A stretch of 64,000 nt of DNA from Aquamicrobium sp. (GTDB lineage Bacteria > Pseudomonadota > Alphaproteobacteria > Rhizobiales > Rhizobiaceae): NCBI GenBank assembly GCA_019739225.1, contig JAHHDT010000006.1:62001-126000 (forward strand). The letters run 5' to 3'. The notes beneath the pieces were generated by a model that was not told where the DNA came from, ran no database searches, and saw nothing but the letters and a program-made list of their open reading frames with translations. The position numbers and the translations under genes were made by a program. Each line of letters begins with the position of its first letter. Within the stretch, counting starts at the first letter, position 1. Shown here piece after piece: positions 55,540 through 64,000 of this stretch.

Positions 55540-57777
55540 ATGAACCTGTTCGCGTTCCGCATTTCCCACCGTATCGCGCTGATTGCCCTGGTGGGCGTCT
55601 TCGGCGTGCTGGCCGTTGCCGGACTTCTTGTGTACCAGCGCAGCCTCGTCAGTCAGATCGATGCGACGGCGGGTCGGGCAAACCAGGCCGCAGCGGTGAC
55701 CAGCGAGCTTCAGATCGGCTTCCTCCAACTGCGCCGGAACGAGAAGGACTTCTTCCTGCGCCGGGACGAGCGATATGTGGAAACGCACGCGGCACAGAGC
55801 CAGGAAGTTGCCAGGTCCCTTGAGGCGATCGAGGCGATCATTGCGGGCAGCCAGCAGCGTGACGTGCCCAGCGAAGGTGTCCTGACGCAGGGCTTCCAGC
55901 GCTACATCGAGGTTTTTGGCGAAGCGGTGGAAGTCACCCGGCGGCTGGGTATCAGTGCCGAGAAGGGCCTGCAAAGCGAGCTTCGCGCGGCAACCGGCTT
56001 TCTCTCCGAACAACTGGCGCGCATTCCCTATCCGGCGCTGAAGGTCGACGTCGCTGAAATCTTCAATCGTGAAAAGGATTTCGTGGTCACGCCAAGCGCG
56101 CAGAACCGTGCCCGCGTGACGGAGGCGATCGAAACCTTGCGTGCACGCCCGCGCGGCGTGTTCGGCTCCTCGAGCGGCCACACGGCGGTGATGGCAACCC
56201 TCGACGCCTATGAGGCGACCTTCGAGGATTTTGCCGATGCGTCCGAGCGCAGCCGGGAGCTGGATCTCGAAGTATCGGAAACTTTCGCGCGGATAGAGCC
56301 GATTTTCGGTCGCATACGCGCCGAGATCGAGAACGTGCGCAATGAGGCCAGCGCCGCGCGTATCGAAACCACCACCGCAATCCAGCGCATGGTCATGATC
56401 GCGGTCGGCGGTGTCGTACTCGCCGTTCTCGTGTGCGGGTTCCTTGTCTGGCGTTCCGTCGCGCTGCCCATCTCCCGCACGGCGCGTTCGATGCGCGCCC
56501 TCGCCTCCGGGGAGCTCGACGTGGAGATACCGGGGCTGGGCCGGCGCGACGAAATCGGCGAGATCGCCGATGCGTTCCAGCTCTTCCGCGAAAACACCAT
56601 CCGCAAGGTCAACGAGGAACGCGACGCCGAGGAAGCGCGCCGGCGCGAAGCGAGCGAGCGCGAGGAACTCGAGCGCGCCGAGAAGGAGCGCCAGGCACAT
56701 GAACTGCAATACGCCGTCGACATGCTTGCCAATGGCTTGAGCCGACTTGCCGAGGGCGATGTTGCCCAGCGGATCGATGAACCTTTCACCCCGTCGATGG
56801 AAAAGCTGAGGGCCGATTTCAACAACTCGGTCGCAAAACTGCAGGCCGCCCTTCAGACGGTGGGCGAAAACGCCAATGCGATCCATGCCGGCTCGGACGA
56901 AATCCGAAACGCATCGGACGATCTGTCCAAGCGCACCGAACAGCAGGCGGCGTCCGTCGAGCAGACCGCGGCGGCGCTGGAACAGATCGTCACGACGGTT
57001 CGTGATTCCAGCCGGCGTGCCGAGGAGGCAGGCGCGCTGGTTGCGCGCACACGGGCCGGAGCGGAGCGTTCCGGCGCCATCGTTCAGGATGCGGTTGCCG
57101 CCATGGATCGCATCGAAGCCTCGTCCACACAGATCAGCACCATCAACGGGGTGATCGACGAAATCGCCTTCCAGATCAGCCTGCTCGCGCTCAATGCCGG
57201 CATCGAGGCGGCGCGTGCCGGCGAAGCGGGGCGTGGCTTTGCCGTGGTGGCCCAGGAGGTGCGCGACCTCGCGCAGCGCGCGGCCAACGCGGCCAAGGAG
57301 ATCAACACGCTCATAACGACGTCGGGCGAACATGTTCGCGCCGGCGTGGGCCTGGTCGGCGAAGCCGGCGAGGCGCTTCGCACCATCGTGTCGGAAGTGC
57401 AGGAAATCAGCACCAATGTCGTGGCGATCGTCGAGGCGTCGCGCGAGCAGGCAACCGGCCTCAACGAGATCAACATTGCCGTCAACCGGATCGATCAGGG
57501 CACGCAGCAGAACGCCGCGATGGTCGAGCAGTCCACCGCCGCAAGCCACAAGCTCGCCGGCGAAGCCGCGGCGCTCAACGCTCTGCTGGCGCAGTTCAAG
57601 CTTGGACGCGAAGCGCCAATTTCAAGCCTCCGCGAGCCAGCCCGTTCGCTGCAGCAGCCGACGACCGGCATCCGCGCAATCGGTCAGCGCATCGCCGTCG
57701 CCTTCCGTAGCGGCTCCAGTGCCGCCGCAGCCCAGACCGTTGCACCTGCGGACGAAGCCGGCTGGGAGGAATTCTGA
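55540..57777 (+). CDS. Methyl-accepting chemotaxis protein with HBM-like sensor
   Basis: 745 aa. An N-terminal membrane helix ([22 protein letters not shown]) is followed by a long helical periplasmic module resembling the HBM sensor ([20 protein letters not shown]), a second helix ([21 protein letters not shown]), two HAMP segments and the signalling tip [23 protein letters not shown]. It ends EAGWEEF; an aromatic xWxxF pentapeptide at the end of alphaproteobacterial receptors is a docking site for CheR or CheB. The ligand is unknown. ATG at 55540 follows GAAGG; the 16 codons upstream are outside the family. No other chemotaxis gene is in the window. Confidence 0.93.
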   Translation: MNLFAFRISHRIALIALVGVFGVLAVAGLLVYQRSLVSQIDATAGRANQAAAVTSELQIGFLQLRRNEKDFFLRRDERYVETHAAQSQEVARSLEAIEAIIAGSQQRDVPSEGVLTQGFQRYIEVFGEAVEVTRRLGISAEKGLQSELRAATGFLSEQLARIPYPALKVDVAEIFNREKDFVVTPSAQNRARVTEAIETLRARPRGVFGSSSGHTAVMATLDAYEATFEDFADASERSRELDLEVSETFARIEPIFGRIRAEIENVRNEASAARIETTTAIQRMVMIAVGGVVLAVLVCGFLVWRSVALPISRTARSMRALASGELDVEIPGLGRRDEIGEIADAFQLFRENTIRKVNEERDAEEARRREASEREELERAEKERQAHELQYAVDMLANGLSRLAEGDVAQRIDEPFTPSMEKLRADFNNSVAKLQAALQTVGENANAIHAGSDEIRNASDDLSKRTEQQAASVEQTAAALEQIVTTVRDSSRRAEEAGALVARTRAGAERSGAIVQDAVAAMDRIEASSTQISTINGVIDEIAFQISLLALNAGIEAARAGEAGRGFAVVAQEVRDLAQRAANAAKEINTLITTSGEHVRAGVGLVGEAGEALRTIVSEVQEISTNVVAIVEASREQATGLNEINIAVNRIDQGTQQNAAMVEQSTAASHKLAGEAAALNALLAQFKLGREAPISSLREPARSLQQPTTGIRAIGQRIAVAFRSGSSAAAAQTVAPADEAGWEEF

Positions 57778-57853
57778 CCGGGGTTTTCCCGCCGGCGACA
57801 CCGTTCTATGTAATGTCCGCCCGCATTGCGGGATCGGACACGGGACGTCAGAC

Positions 57854-58291
57854 ATGATCGCGGACAGGGGATTGCATATAGCACCGGGCGTCGAGGTCGG
57901 CGCCGACGAGCTTCAGGAGCAGTTCATCCGTTCGTCCGGCCCTGGTGGCCAGAACGTCAACAAGGTGGCGACCGCCGTTCAGCTCCGGTTCGATGCTGCG
58001 AATGCGCCAGGTCTGCCTGAAAGGGTGCGTGAGCGCGCGCTCACGCTCGCCGGCCAGCGTGCGACCAAGGACGGCGTCATCGTCATTGAGGCTGGCCGGT
58101 TCCGTACCCAGGAGCAGAACCGGGCGGATGCACGGGCGCGGCTTGCGGCGCTGCTTGCCAAGGCCGCGGAGCCTCCGCCGAAACCGCGCAAGAAGACCCG
58201 ACCCTCGAAGGGCGCCGTCGAGCGTCGCCTCAAGGCAAAGGCTGGCCGCTCCGGGATCAAGAAGATGCGCGGCAAGGTTGCGCCCGACTGA
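57854..58291 (+). CDS. arfB: Peptidyl-tRNA hydrolase ArfB (YaeJ)
   Basis: 145 aa, shorter than release factors because it has only the GGQ domain. FIRSSGPGGQNVNKVATAVQ carries the catalytic GGQ, and the C-terminal lysine-rich tail (RKKTRPSKGAVERRLKAK, SGIKKMRGK) enters the mRNA channel of stalled ribosomes. ArfB rescues ribosomes that ran off mRNA without a stop codon. The ATG at 57854 matches the family; the frame is open far upstream only by chance. It is separated from the chemoreceptor by 76 bases. Confidence 0.93.
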   Translation: MIADRGLHIAPGVEVGADELQEQFIRSSGPGGQNVNKVATAVQLRFDAANAPGLPERVRERALTLAGQRATKDGVIVIEAGRFRTQEQNRADARARLAALLAKAAEPPPKPRKKTRPSKGAVERRLKAKAGRSGIKKMRGKVAPD

Positions 58292-58402
58292 CCGATTGCA
58301 CGGGTCGCCGAAGCGAAAAATCCTTGCTTTCCTTTTCGGCGTTGCTGCGTCAATGTCAGATGAGGGGCGACATATTTTTACATGCAACAAGGAGATTGCG
58401 GC

Positions 58403-58861
58403 ATGGGCCTGTTCAGTTTTGCGAAGTCCATCGGAAAGAAGCTCGGCTTCGGCGACGACGAAGAACCCAAGGTTGAGGAACTCAAGAAGGAACTCGACTC
58501 GCACGGGCTCGGCACCGACAAGGTGCAGGTCGAGGTTGTGGGCGGAAAGGCCGTACTGAAGGGCTCCGTCGCCGATCAGGCGACGCTCGAAAAGGCTGTC
58601 ATCGCCATCGGCAACACGGCCGGCGTCGAGGCTGTCGAAACCGAACTTGTCGTCGAGGACGCGCCGGACAAGGCCGAAAAGGAGCCGGTTCTCTACACCG
58701 TGGTCAAGGGCGACAATCTCTGGAAGATCGCCGAACGCCACTACGGCAAGGGCAAAGGCACCAAGCACACGCTCATCTTCGAAGCAAACAAGCCCATGCT
58801 CAGCGACCCGGACAAGATCTATCCGGGCCAGGTGCTGCGGATTCCGCCGCTGGAAGGCTGA
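58403..58861 (+). CDS. BON-LysM protein, Kbp/YgaU-like
   Basis: 152 aa. The N-terminal BON domain (VQVEVVGGKAVLKGSVADQA, then TAGVEAVETELVVE) and the C-terminal LysM domain (YTVVKGDNLWKIAERHYG, then PMLSDPDKIYPGQVLRIPP) match E. coli YgaU/Kbp in order and length. Kbp is a cytoplasmic potassium-binding protein made in stress. The ATG at 58403 follows AAGGAG eight bases upstream. The terminator at 58892-58924 follows. Confidence 0.9.
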   Translation: MGLFSFAKSIGKKLGFGDDEEPKVEELKKELDSHGLGTDKVQVEVVGGKAVLKGSVADQATLEKAVIAIGNTAGVEAVETELVVEDAPDKAEKEPVLYTVVKGDNLWKIAERHYGKGKGTKHTLIFEANKPMLSDPDKIYPGQVLRIPPLEG

Positions 58862-58891
58862 CAGGCCCCATCAGGACTTGAAAATATTCCT

Positions 58892-58924
58892 ATCCGGCGG
58901 CTATCATGCCGCCGGATTTGTTTT
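58892..58924 (+). terminator. Terminator after the BON-LysM gene
   Basis: ATCCGGCGGC and GCCGCCGGAT form a 10-bp stem around TATCAT, followed by TTGTTTT. It ends only about 14 bases before the presumed alkB GTG start, so it sits in the 5' region of the next gene. Confidence 0.82.
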
Positions 58925-58937
58925 GCAGGGTGATCTG

Positions 58938-59558
58938 GTGTCGCAAGGCCTGCCGCAAGGTGTCAGGCATGTTCCTGACTTTCTCGACCGCGCAGCTCAG
59001 GAAGCGCTGCTGGAAGACATACGCGCTGTCGTGCAGGCCGCACCGCTCTATGTTCCCACGATGCCGCGCACCGGAAAGCCGATGAGCGTTCGCATGACCA
59101 ATTGCGGTACGCTCGGCTGGGTGACCGACAAGGACCAAGGCTATCGCTATCAAACGACCCACCCGCTGACAGGCGAACCATGGCCGCCGATCCCCGAGCG
59201 GCTGATGGCACTCTGGCGAGAGGTCGCGCGGTACGAAGCACCGCCGGAGGCCTGTCTCGTCAATTTCTACGAGGCCGACGCGAAGATGGGACTGCACCAG
59301 GATCGAGACGAGCAGGATTTCGACGCACCCGTGCTTTCGGTCTCGCTGGGCGACACCTGCCGGTTCCGGGTGGGAGAAACGACACGCGGTGGCCGCACGT
59401 TATCCTTCAAACTCGCCAGCGGCGATCTGGTGGTGCTGGGTGGAGAGGGGCGCCTCGCCTTCCACGGCGTCGACCGGATCTATTCGGCCACCTCGACGCT
59501 CCTGAAGAATGGCGGCCGCATCAACCTGACGCTGCGGCGGGTCACCAAGCCGCGCTAG
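58938..59558 (+). CDS. alkB: Alpha-ketoglutarate-dependent dioxygenase AlkB
   Basis: 206 aa, slightly shorter than E. coli AlkB (216). Fe(II) ligands are in MGLHQDRDE (HxD) and LAFHGVDRI (His), and the oxoglutarate Arg in INLTLRRV. It removes methyl groups from 1-methyladenine and 3-methylcytosine in DNA and RNA. No ATG is available; I chose GTG at 58938 because AGGGTG precedes it by five bases. A TTG at 58923 or 58878 is also possible, but the latter would put the terminator hairpin inside the gene. It is monocistronic. Confidence 0.85.
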   Translation: MSQGLPQGVRHVPDFLDRAAQEALLEDIRAVVQAAPLYVPTMPRTGKPMSVRMTNCGTLGWVTDKDQGYRYQTTHPLTGEPWPPIPERLMALWREVARYEAPPEACLVNFYEADAKMGLHQDRDEQDFDAPVLSVSLGDTCRFRVGETTRGGRTLSFKLASGDLVVLGGEGRLAFHGVDRIYSATSTLLKNGGRINLTLRRVTKPR

Positions 59559-59618
59559 GAGAATGTTGAGGTTTGTCCGCTAGGGTCCGCCCGTCGAAGA
59601 TTGGCGGGAGCCTTGGCC

Positions 59619-60746
59619 GTGACCGGATTTCTGCGCTGGTGCAGGAACGCGACGTCGGAAACCGCGCGGATGGTGCGGGCCGACGCGGGGCTGTATCTGT
59701 TCGTTCTCGCGTATACCGCAGCCGGGCTTCTCCTGCTTCAGTTCACAGGTACCGAAGACCGCGCGACCTACTGGGTCTATGTCCGGCGCTGGGCGATCAT
59801 CTTCATTCTCTTCTTCCCGCTGGTCGCGGTCATCATCGATGCCGCGCGCGTCGCACATCGTCTGAACGCACGTCGCGGTCTTGCGATGCGAAGGGCATTT
59901 TCTGCCTCGCGCGTGGCGACGCTCGTCTCCGGTGTCGCGCTCCTGATGGTGATGGTGCTGTTCCAGGGAACCTTCACGTCGCTGAAGAACGCCATGACGT
60001 TCTGGCGCGACGGCTTCCAATACGACCGCATCCAGGCGGACATCGACCGTCTGCTGCATTTCGGGGTCGACCCATGGCGGCTGCTTTACAGCTTCGGCAA
60101 GCACGATGCCGTCCGCGTTGCGATCGAGTGGAACTACAACGTGCTTTGGTTCGTGCTGTGCTTCGGCCTGCTCTTTTTCGTTGCGACCTCACCCCGAGCC
60201 GCTGCTATCCGGGGACGTTACATCGCATGCTTCATGCTGACCTGGATCGTGTGCGGCAATGTGTTTGCCACGCTGTTCCTCTCGGCGGGACCAGCCTTCT
60301 ACGGCGAGGTGACGGGCGACACGGCGCGGTTCGCCGAGCAGCTTGCCTTTCTCGCTCGCGGCGCCGACAGCCCCAATTCCGCAGTTGCCTACCAGGCTTA
60401 TCTCTGGTCGCTGCATGAGTCCGGCGCCACGAGCTTCGGCTCCGGCATATCCGCATTTCCGAGCGTCCATGTCGCGCTCGTCGCCATGAATGCGTTCTTC
60501 ATCGCCGAATATTCGCGGCGGCTGGGGATGGCGGCCTTTGCGTATGTCGCGTTCATCATCGCCAGCTCGGTCTATCTGGCCTGGCATTATGCGATCGACG
60601 GCTATGTCTCCATAGCGATCGTCGCTGTCATCCACGTCTTGGTAAAGCGCTATGCGCGCACAGGCATGGCAGACAGGCGAAGGCCCATTTCCGCCCCCAA
60701 GCCTTCGGCACATCCCGAGACGGAGGCAGCCGCTACAGCTTCCTGA
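59619..60746 (+). CDS. PAP2 family membrane phosphatase, AUR1/inositolphosphotransferase-like layout
   Basis: 375 aa with about six to seven membrane helices. The PAP2 catalytic motifs are in the C-terminal third: [13 protein letters not shown] (SxFPSxH) and [13 protein letters not shown] (HYxxD). A long N-terminal part with helices before these motifs is unlike short PAP2 proteins and resembles PAP2_3 (AUR1-type) proteins. It could dephosphorylate a lipid phosphate or move a phosphate headgroup. I chose the GTG at 59619, with GGGAG eight bases upstream; a TTG at 59601 is open. Its 3' end overlaps coaA by 14 bases in a convergent arrangement. Confidence 0.82.
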   Translation: MTGFLRWCRNATSETARMVRADAGLYLFVLAYTAAGLLLLQFTGTEDRATYWVYVRRWAIIFILFFPLVAVIIDAARVAHRLNARRGLAMRRAFSASRVATLVSGVALLMVMVLFQGTFTSLKNAMTFWRDGFQYDRIQADIDRLLHFGVDPWRLLYSFGKHDAVRVAIEWNYNVLWFVLCFGLLFFVATSPRAAAIRGRYIACFMLTWIVCGNVFATLFLSAGPAFYGEVTGDTARFAEQLAFLARGADSPNSAVAYQAYLWSLHESGATSFGSGISAFPSVHVALVAMNAFFIAEYSRRLGMAAFAYVAFIIASSVYLAWHYAIDGYVSIAIVAVIHVLVKRYARTGMADRRRPISAPKPSAHPETEAAATAS

Positions 60747-61698
60747 GGGCCACTTCCTCGATCAGGTGGTTGGCACCCTTGCGCAGGACGAGGTCGGCGC
60801 GCGGCCGCGTCGGCAGGATGTTCTCCCTGAGGTTCTTCAGGTTGATGTTGGTCCAGAGCCCCTCGGCGATGGCGCGCGCGGCTTCTTCCGAGAGCTGCGA
60901 ATAGCGATGGAAGAAGGATTCGGGGTTCTTGAAGGCCGTTTCGCGCAATCGCATGAAACGATCTATGTACCAGTGGTGCACCATGTTCTCGTCCGCATCG
61001 ATGTAGATCGAGAAATCGAAGAAGTCGGAAACGAACGGCACGAACTTGCCGTCCTGCGGCAGGTCGCGGGTCTGAAGAACGTTGATGCCTTCGAAGATCA
61101 GGATGTCGGGCCGGTCGATGGTCACATAGGCGCCGGGCAGCACGTCATAGGTCATGTGCGAATAGAGCGGCGCCTGCACATCCGGCTGGCCGGACTTGAT
61201 GGCCGACAGGAACCGCAGCAGCGCGCCGACGTCGTAGCTTTCCGGAAAACCCTTGCGCTCCATCAGGTTTTCGCGCCGCAGCACCTCGTTGGGCAGCAGG
61301 AAACCGTCGGTCGTCACCAGGTCGACCTTGGGGCTCGACGGCCAGCGCTGCAGCAACTCCTTCAGCACGCGCGCCGTGGTCGACTTGCCCACGGCCACGG
61401 ACCCGGCGATGCCGATGATGAACGGCGTCTTGACCGCATTGTCGGAATTGAAGAACACGCGGCGCTGCCGGAAAAGCAGTTGGCTCGCCTCCACATGGGC
61501 GGAAAGCAGGCGCGACAAGGTGAGGTAAATGCGCCTGATCTCGTCGAGATCGACCGGGTCGTTCAGCGAACGCAACCGGCGCACTTCGTCTTCCGCCAGT
61601 GTCAGCGGCGTGTCGGCGCGAAACTCTGCCCAGCGTTCGGCGGAGAAGATGCGATACGGTGAGTATTTCTCGCCGGGCGTAAGTTGATCCATCGGCAT
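60733..61698 (-). CDS. coaA: Pantothenate kinase, type I
   Basis: 321 aa. It phosphorylates pantothenate, the first and regulated step of CoA synthesis. [17 protein letters not shown] is the P-loop, [14 protein letters not shown] the next conserved region, and FIYIDADEN-like ([11 protein letters not shown]) and [13 protein letters not shown] near the end. It lies 20 bases after hisE, at the end of the his operon, as in many alphaproteobacteria. Start ATG at 61696-61698; another ATG lies two codons later. Confidence 0.96.
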   Translation of the reverse strand: MPMDQLTPGEKYSPYRIFSAERWAEFRADTPLTLAEDEVRRLRSLNDPVDLDEIRRIYLTLSRLLSAHVEASQLLFRQRRVFFNSDNAVKTPFIIGIAGSVAVGKSTTARVLKELLQRWPSSPKVDLVTTDGFLLPNEVLRRENLMERKGFPESYDVGALLRFLSAIKSGQPDVQAPLYSHMTYDVLPGAYVTIDRPDILIFEGINVLQTRDLPQDGKFVPFVSDFFDFSIYIDADENMVHHWYIDRFMRLRETAFKNPESFFHRYSQLSEEAARAIAEGLWTNINLKNLRENILPTRPRADLVLRKGANHLIEEVALRKL

Positions 61699-61718
61699 TC
61701 GTCCCTGCCCCGGCTCTC

Positions 61719-62042
61719 TCAGCCAGAATTGCGCGCGGCCTTTTCGGCAACGCCCGAACGGTTCGTGCGCGCCTCGAGCTCGGCCAGCACTTCATCGAGG
61801 CTCACGCCGGACAGCGCGAGCACCACGAGCCAATGATAGAGCAGATCGGCGCTTTCGGAGATCACCGCGTCGCGCTCGCCCTTGACGGCGGCAATGACGG
61901 TCTCGACCGCCTCCTCGCCCATCTTCTGAGCGGCCTTGTCGATGCCCTTGGCAAAGAGCCGGGCCGTCCAGGAATCGTCTGCGCCCGAGCCGCCACGCTC
62001 GGCCACGATCGTCTCCAGATCTTTCAGCGAGAACCCTGACAA
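61719..62042 (-). CDS. hisE: Phosphoribosyl-ATP pyrophosphatase
   Basis: 107 aa helical MazG-like protein. It removes pyrophosphate from PR-ATP in histidine synthesis. Metal and substrate motifs are [35 protein letters not shown] and LDEVLAEL. It starts 21 bases after hisF and ends 20 before coaA, in the same operon. Confidence 0.96.
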   Translation of the reverse strand: MSGFSLKDLETIVAERGGSGADDSWTARLFAKGIDKAAQKMGEEAVETVIAAVKGERDAVISESADLLYHWLVVLALSGVSLDEVLAELEARTNRSGVAEKAARNSG

Positions 62043-62063
62043 GGGTGTCTTTCCTCCCGACGT

Positions 62064-62846
62064 TCAGGCGGCGTCGAGCCGCATCGGCAGGCCTGCTTTT
62101 GCCATGTGCGCCTTTGCCTGCGCAATGGTGAAGGTGCCGAAATGGAAGATCGAGGCCGCCAGAACGGCGGTCGCGTGGCCGTCGCGGATGCCCTCGACCA
62201 GATGGTCCAGCGTGCCGACGCCACCAGACGCGATGACCGGCGCACGCACTGCATCGGCGACTGCGCGGGTGAGCGCGAGATCATAGCCCGCCTTGGTGCC
62301 GTCGCGATCCATGGAGGTCAGCAGGATCTCGCCCGCGCCGAGACCGACGACCTTGCGCGCGAACTCGACCGCATCGAGGCCGGTGGCCTGCCGCCCGCCA
62401 TGGGTGAAGATTTCCCAGCGATCCGTCTCGTCGGGCTGCGAGACCTTCTTGGCATCGATGGCAACGACGATGCACTGGTTGCCGAACTTGTCGGCCGCTT
62501 CGGCGACGAAGTCGGGGTTCTTCACCGCCGCGGTGTTGATCGACACCTTGTCGGCCCCCGCCAGCAGCAGCTTGCGGATGTCGGCCACCGCGCGCACGCC
62601 GCCGCCGACGGTGAGCGGCATGAAGCAGTGATCGGCTGTGCGGGCGACCACGTCGAAGATGGTTTCGCGGTTGTCGGAAGACGCGGTGATGTCGAGGAAG
62701 CACAGCTCATCGGCGCCGGCTGCGTCATAGGCCCTGGCCGATTCCACCGGGTCGCCGGCATCGATCAGGTCGACAAAGCTGACGCCCTTGACGACGCGGC
62801 CGTCCTTAACGTCGAGGCACGGGATGACACGGGCCTTAAGGGTCAT
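62064..62846 (-). CDS. hisF: Imidazole glycerol phosphate synthase cyclase subunit HisF
   Basis: 260 aa TIM barrel. [16 protein letters not shown] shows the first catalytic Asp, [13 protein letters not shown] and [14 protein letters not shown] are the phosphate sites, and [14 protein letters not shown] holds the second catalytic Asp. It works with HisH, which supplies ammonia, to make IGP and AICAR. The ATG overlaps the hisA stop by ATGA. Confidence 0.97.
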   Translation of the reverse strand: MTLKARVIPCLDVKDGRVVKGVSFVDLIDAGDPVESARAYDAAGADELCFLDITASSDNRETIFDVVARTADHCFMPLTVGGGVRAVADIRKLLLAGADKVSINTAAVKNPDFVAEAADKFGNQCIVVAIDAKKVSQPDETDRWEIFTHGGRQATGLDAVEFARKVVGLGAGEILLTSMDRDGTKAGYDLALTRAVADAVRAPVIASGGVGTLDHLVEGIRDGHATAVLAASIFHFGTFTIAQAKAHMAKAGLPMRLDAA

Positions 62847-63586
62847 GCCGCGCGCTCCCGCGCTTCACGCAGGATCGCCAGCGCTTCTTCCGGGTCGATG
62901 CGGCCGTCATAGAGGGCGCGGCCGGAGATGGCGCCTTCGAGCCGGCGCGCGTCGGGCATGGTCATGCGCACGATATCGGCGATGGACGCGAGTCCACCGG
63001 ATGCGATGACGGGAATGGAGACGGCTTCGGCAAGGTCGATCGTCGCGTCCCAGTTGATGCCGGCCAGCACGCCGTCGCGGTCGATGTCCGTGTATATGAT
63101 GGCGGCGACACCGGCGCCTTCGAACTTCTTCGCGAGCTCGATCGCGCCCAGCGAGGAGGCTTCGGCCCAGCCCTCGACGGCAACCTTGCCGCCACGCGCG
63201 TCGATGCCGACGGCGACCTTGCCCGGAAACGCCTTGCAGGCTTCCTTCACCAGATCTGGATCGCGCACCGCGACCGTGCCAAGGATCACCCGCGCCAGCC
63301 CCTTTGCCAGCCACGCCTCGATATGCGCCAGCGAGCGGATACCGCCGCCAAGCTGCACCGGGTTCTTCGTCGCCTTCAGGATCGCCTCGACCGCCTCGCC
63401 GTTGCGGCTTTCGCCGGCGAAGGCGCCGTCGAGATCGACCACATGCAGCCACTCGAAACCCTGCTCCTCGAAGGCGCGCGCCTGAGCGGCGGGATCGGCG
63501 TTATAGACCGTGGCGCTGTCCATCTCGCCCAGCTTGAGACGGACGCACTGGCCTTGCTTCAGATCGATGGCAGGAAAAAGTATCAA
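62843..63586 (-). CDS. hisA: HisA isomerase, TTG start
   Basis: 247 aa TIM barrel, similar to His[15 protein letters not shown] has the first Asp, [10 protein letters not shown] and [14 protein letters not shown] the phosphate sites, and [17 protein letters not shown] the second Asp. It opens the ring of ProFAR. No ATG fits; I placed the start at a TTG (63584-63586), giving the usual MILFPAIDL and the usual length. An earlier TTG at 63611-63613 would add nine residues inside the DUF1330 gene. It lies four bases after the DUF1330 stop. Confidence 0.93.
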   Translation of the reverse strand: MILFPAIDLKQGQCVRLKLGEMDSATVYNADPAAQARAFEEQGFEWLHVVDLDGAFAGESRNGEAVEAILKATKNPVQLGGGIRSLAHIEAWLAKGLARVILGTVAVRDPDLVKEACKAFPGKVAVGIDARGGKVAVEGWAEASSLGAIELAKKFEGAGVAAIIYTDIDRDGVLAGINWDATIDLAEAVSIPVIASGGLASIADIVRMTMPDARRLEGAISGRALYDGRIDPEEALAILREARERAA

Positions 63587-63590
63587 CGGA

Positions 63591-63881
63591 TCATACGCCT
63601 TCGACGATGGCAAAGTGAGTGTTCGAGAATTGCTGGCGCAGCTTCAATGCCGCTTGATATTCCGGCGAATGGTAGCAGTCGAGCGCAGTCTGGTAGTCCT
63701 TGAACTCGATGACCACCAGCCGCGATGCCGCCGGGCCTTCGAAGACTTCGCACTGTCCGCCGCGCACAAGGAACTTCGCGCCGTATTTCTCGAAGGCGGC
63801 AGCGTTTGCCGCGACGTATTGCGGATAGCCATCGGGATCGGTCACGTCGACCATGCCCATCCAGTAACCCTTCTTGCTCAT
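63591..63881 (-). CDS. DUF1330 family protein (second copy)
   Basis: 96 aa, clearly paralogous to 8700-8993: [25 protein letters not shown] and [14 protein letters not shown] correspond closely. Function unknown. It is inserted between hisH and hisA, a place where several rhizobia keep such a gene, and is tightly spaced with both (10 bases after hisH, four before hisA), so it is cotranscribed with the his operon. GAGGACGCC precedes the ATG. Confidence 0.9.
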   Translation of the reverse strand: MSKKGYWMGMVDVTDPDGYPQYVAANAAAFEKYGAKFLVRGGQCEVFEGPAASRLVVIEFKDYQTALDCYHSPEYQAALKLRQQFSNTHFAIVEGV

Positions 63882-63891
63882 GGCGTCCTCC

Positions 63892-64000
63892 TCACGGTTT
63901 CCATCGCAGGAAATTGGCGATCAGGGCCAGGCCGAGCGCCTGGCTCTTTTCGGGGTGGAACTGGGTTCCAGCCATGTTCTCGCGCGCGACCAGGGCCGTT
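63892..64000 (-). CDS. hisH: Imidazole glycerol phosphate synthase glutaminase subunit HisH, C-terminal part
   Basis: Only the last 35 codons or so are in the window; the gene starts to the right. The frame reads [19 protein letters not shown] and ends IANFLRWKP before a TGA at 63892-63894. QFHPEKS holds the His and Glu of the glutaminase triad, a secure HisH signature. HisH makes ammonia from glutamine for HisF. The hisH-DUF1330-hisA-hisF-hisE-coaA order is typical of rhizobia. Confidence 0.93.
   Translation of the reverse strand, partial: TALVARENMAGTQFHPEKSQALGLALIANFLRWKP

Noticed and set aside
55417-57549. 710-codon open frame antisense to the chemoreceptor
   Set aside because: Shadow; the receptor signalling tip identifies the opposite strand.

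Overview
The window is a gene-dense, GC-rich piece of bacterial chromosome. Its content and order point to an alphaproteobacterium of the Hyphomicrobiales (Rhizobiales), most like the Phyllobacteriaceae (Mesorhizobium relatives). The evidence is the ChvG/ChvI pair next to pckA, the HPr-EIIA-HprK set without sugar permeases, a DivL-type kinase, the trpFBA-accD-folC operon, an addAB-trxA block, hisHAFE-coaA, PmtA, a short intracellular PHB depolymerase and a DUF2852 gene. This assignment is inference from gene content. I see no rRNA, tRNA, insertion sequence, prophage, CRISPR array or replication origin.

Layout. 1-2.4 kb: a partial polytopic membrane protein, probably GT-C-like, divergent from a GT2 glycosyltransferase and a GtrA protein. 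2.5-11.6 kb: gshB, an SRPBCC protein, a YifB/ComM ATPase, a transglutaminase-like protease, phaZ, a five-gene minus-strand operon (FMN reductase, histidine phosphatase, pyrF, DUF1330, GNAT) and pmtA. 11.7-15 kb: dnaK and dnaJ, with a candidate heat-shock promoter. 15-18.7 kb: a tandem HD-GYP protein, DUF423, an oxidoreductase and a nucleotidyltransferase. 18.7-25 kb: translation genes pheT, pheS (with a GFA gene between them), rplT, rpmI and infC, the last with an ATT start. 25-28.8 kb: a hydrolase, a BenE-type transporter, DUF2852 and a zinc protease. 28.9-35 kb: the trpF-trpB-cutA-trpA-accD-folC operon. 35-46.9 kb, minus strand: trxA, addA, addB, murU, a tsaE-amgK fusion and divL. 47-54.6 kb: ahcY, HPr, EIIA, hprK, chvG and chvI on the minus strand, with pckA divergent from chvI. 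54.6-60.7 kb: a nitroreductase, a chemoreceptor, arfB, a BON-LysM protein, alkB and a PAP2 membrane protein. 60.7-64 kb: coaA-hisE-hisF-hisA-DUF1330-hisH, with hisH cut by the window edge.

How the genes work together. Several blocks couple related functions. HPr, EIIA and HprK form a phosphorelay beside ChvG/ChvI and PEP carboxykinase, suggesting carbon-status control. The TsaE-AmgK fusion plus MurU would supply two steps of MurNAc salvage. AddA and AddB form one recombination nuclease. PheS and PheT form one synthetase.

Most of the window is ordinary housekeeping DNA and I did not find a convincing undescribed system. The best leads are an A8 tract that throws folC out of frame, an AccD without zinc-ribbon cysteines, the tyrosine that marks DivL, the TsaE-AmgK-MurU unit, and repeated AT-rich boxes between chvI and pckA. 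All functional calls come from reading the sequence; no database search was run.
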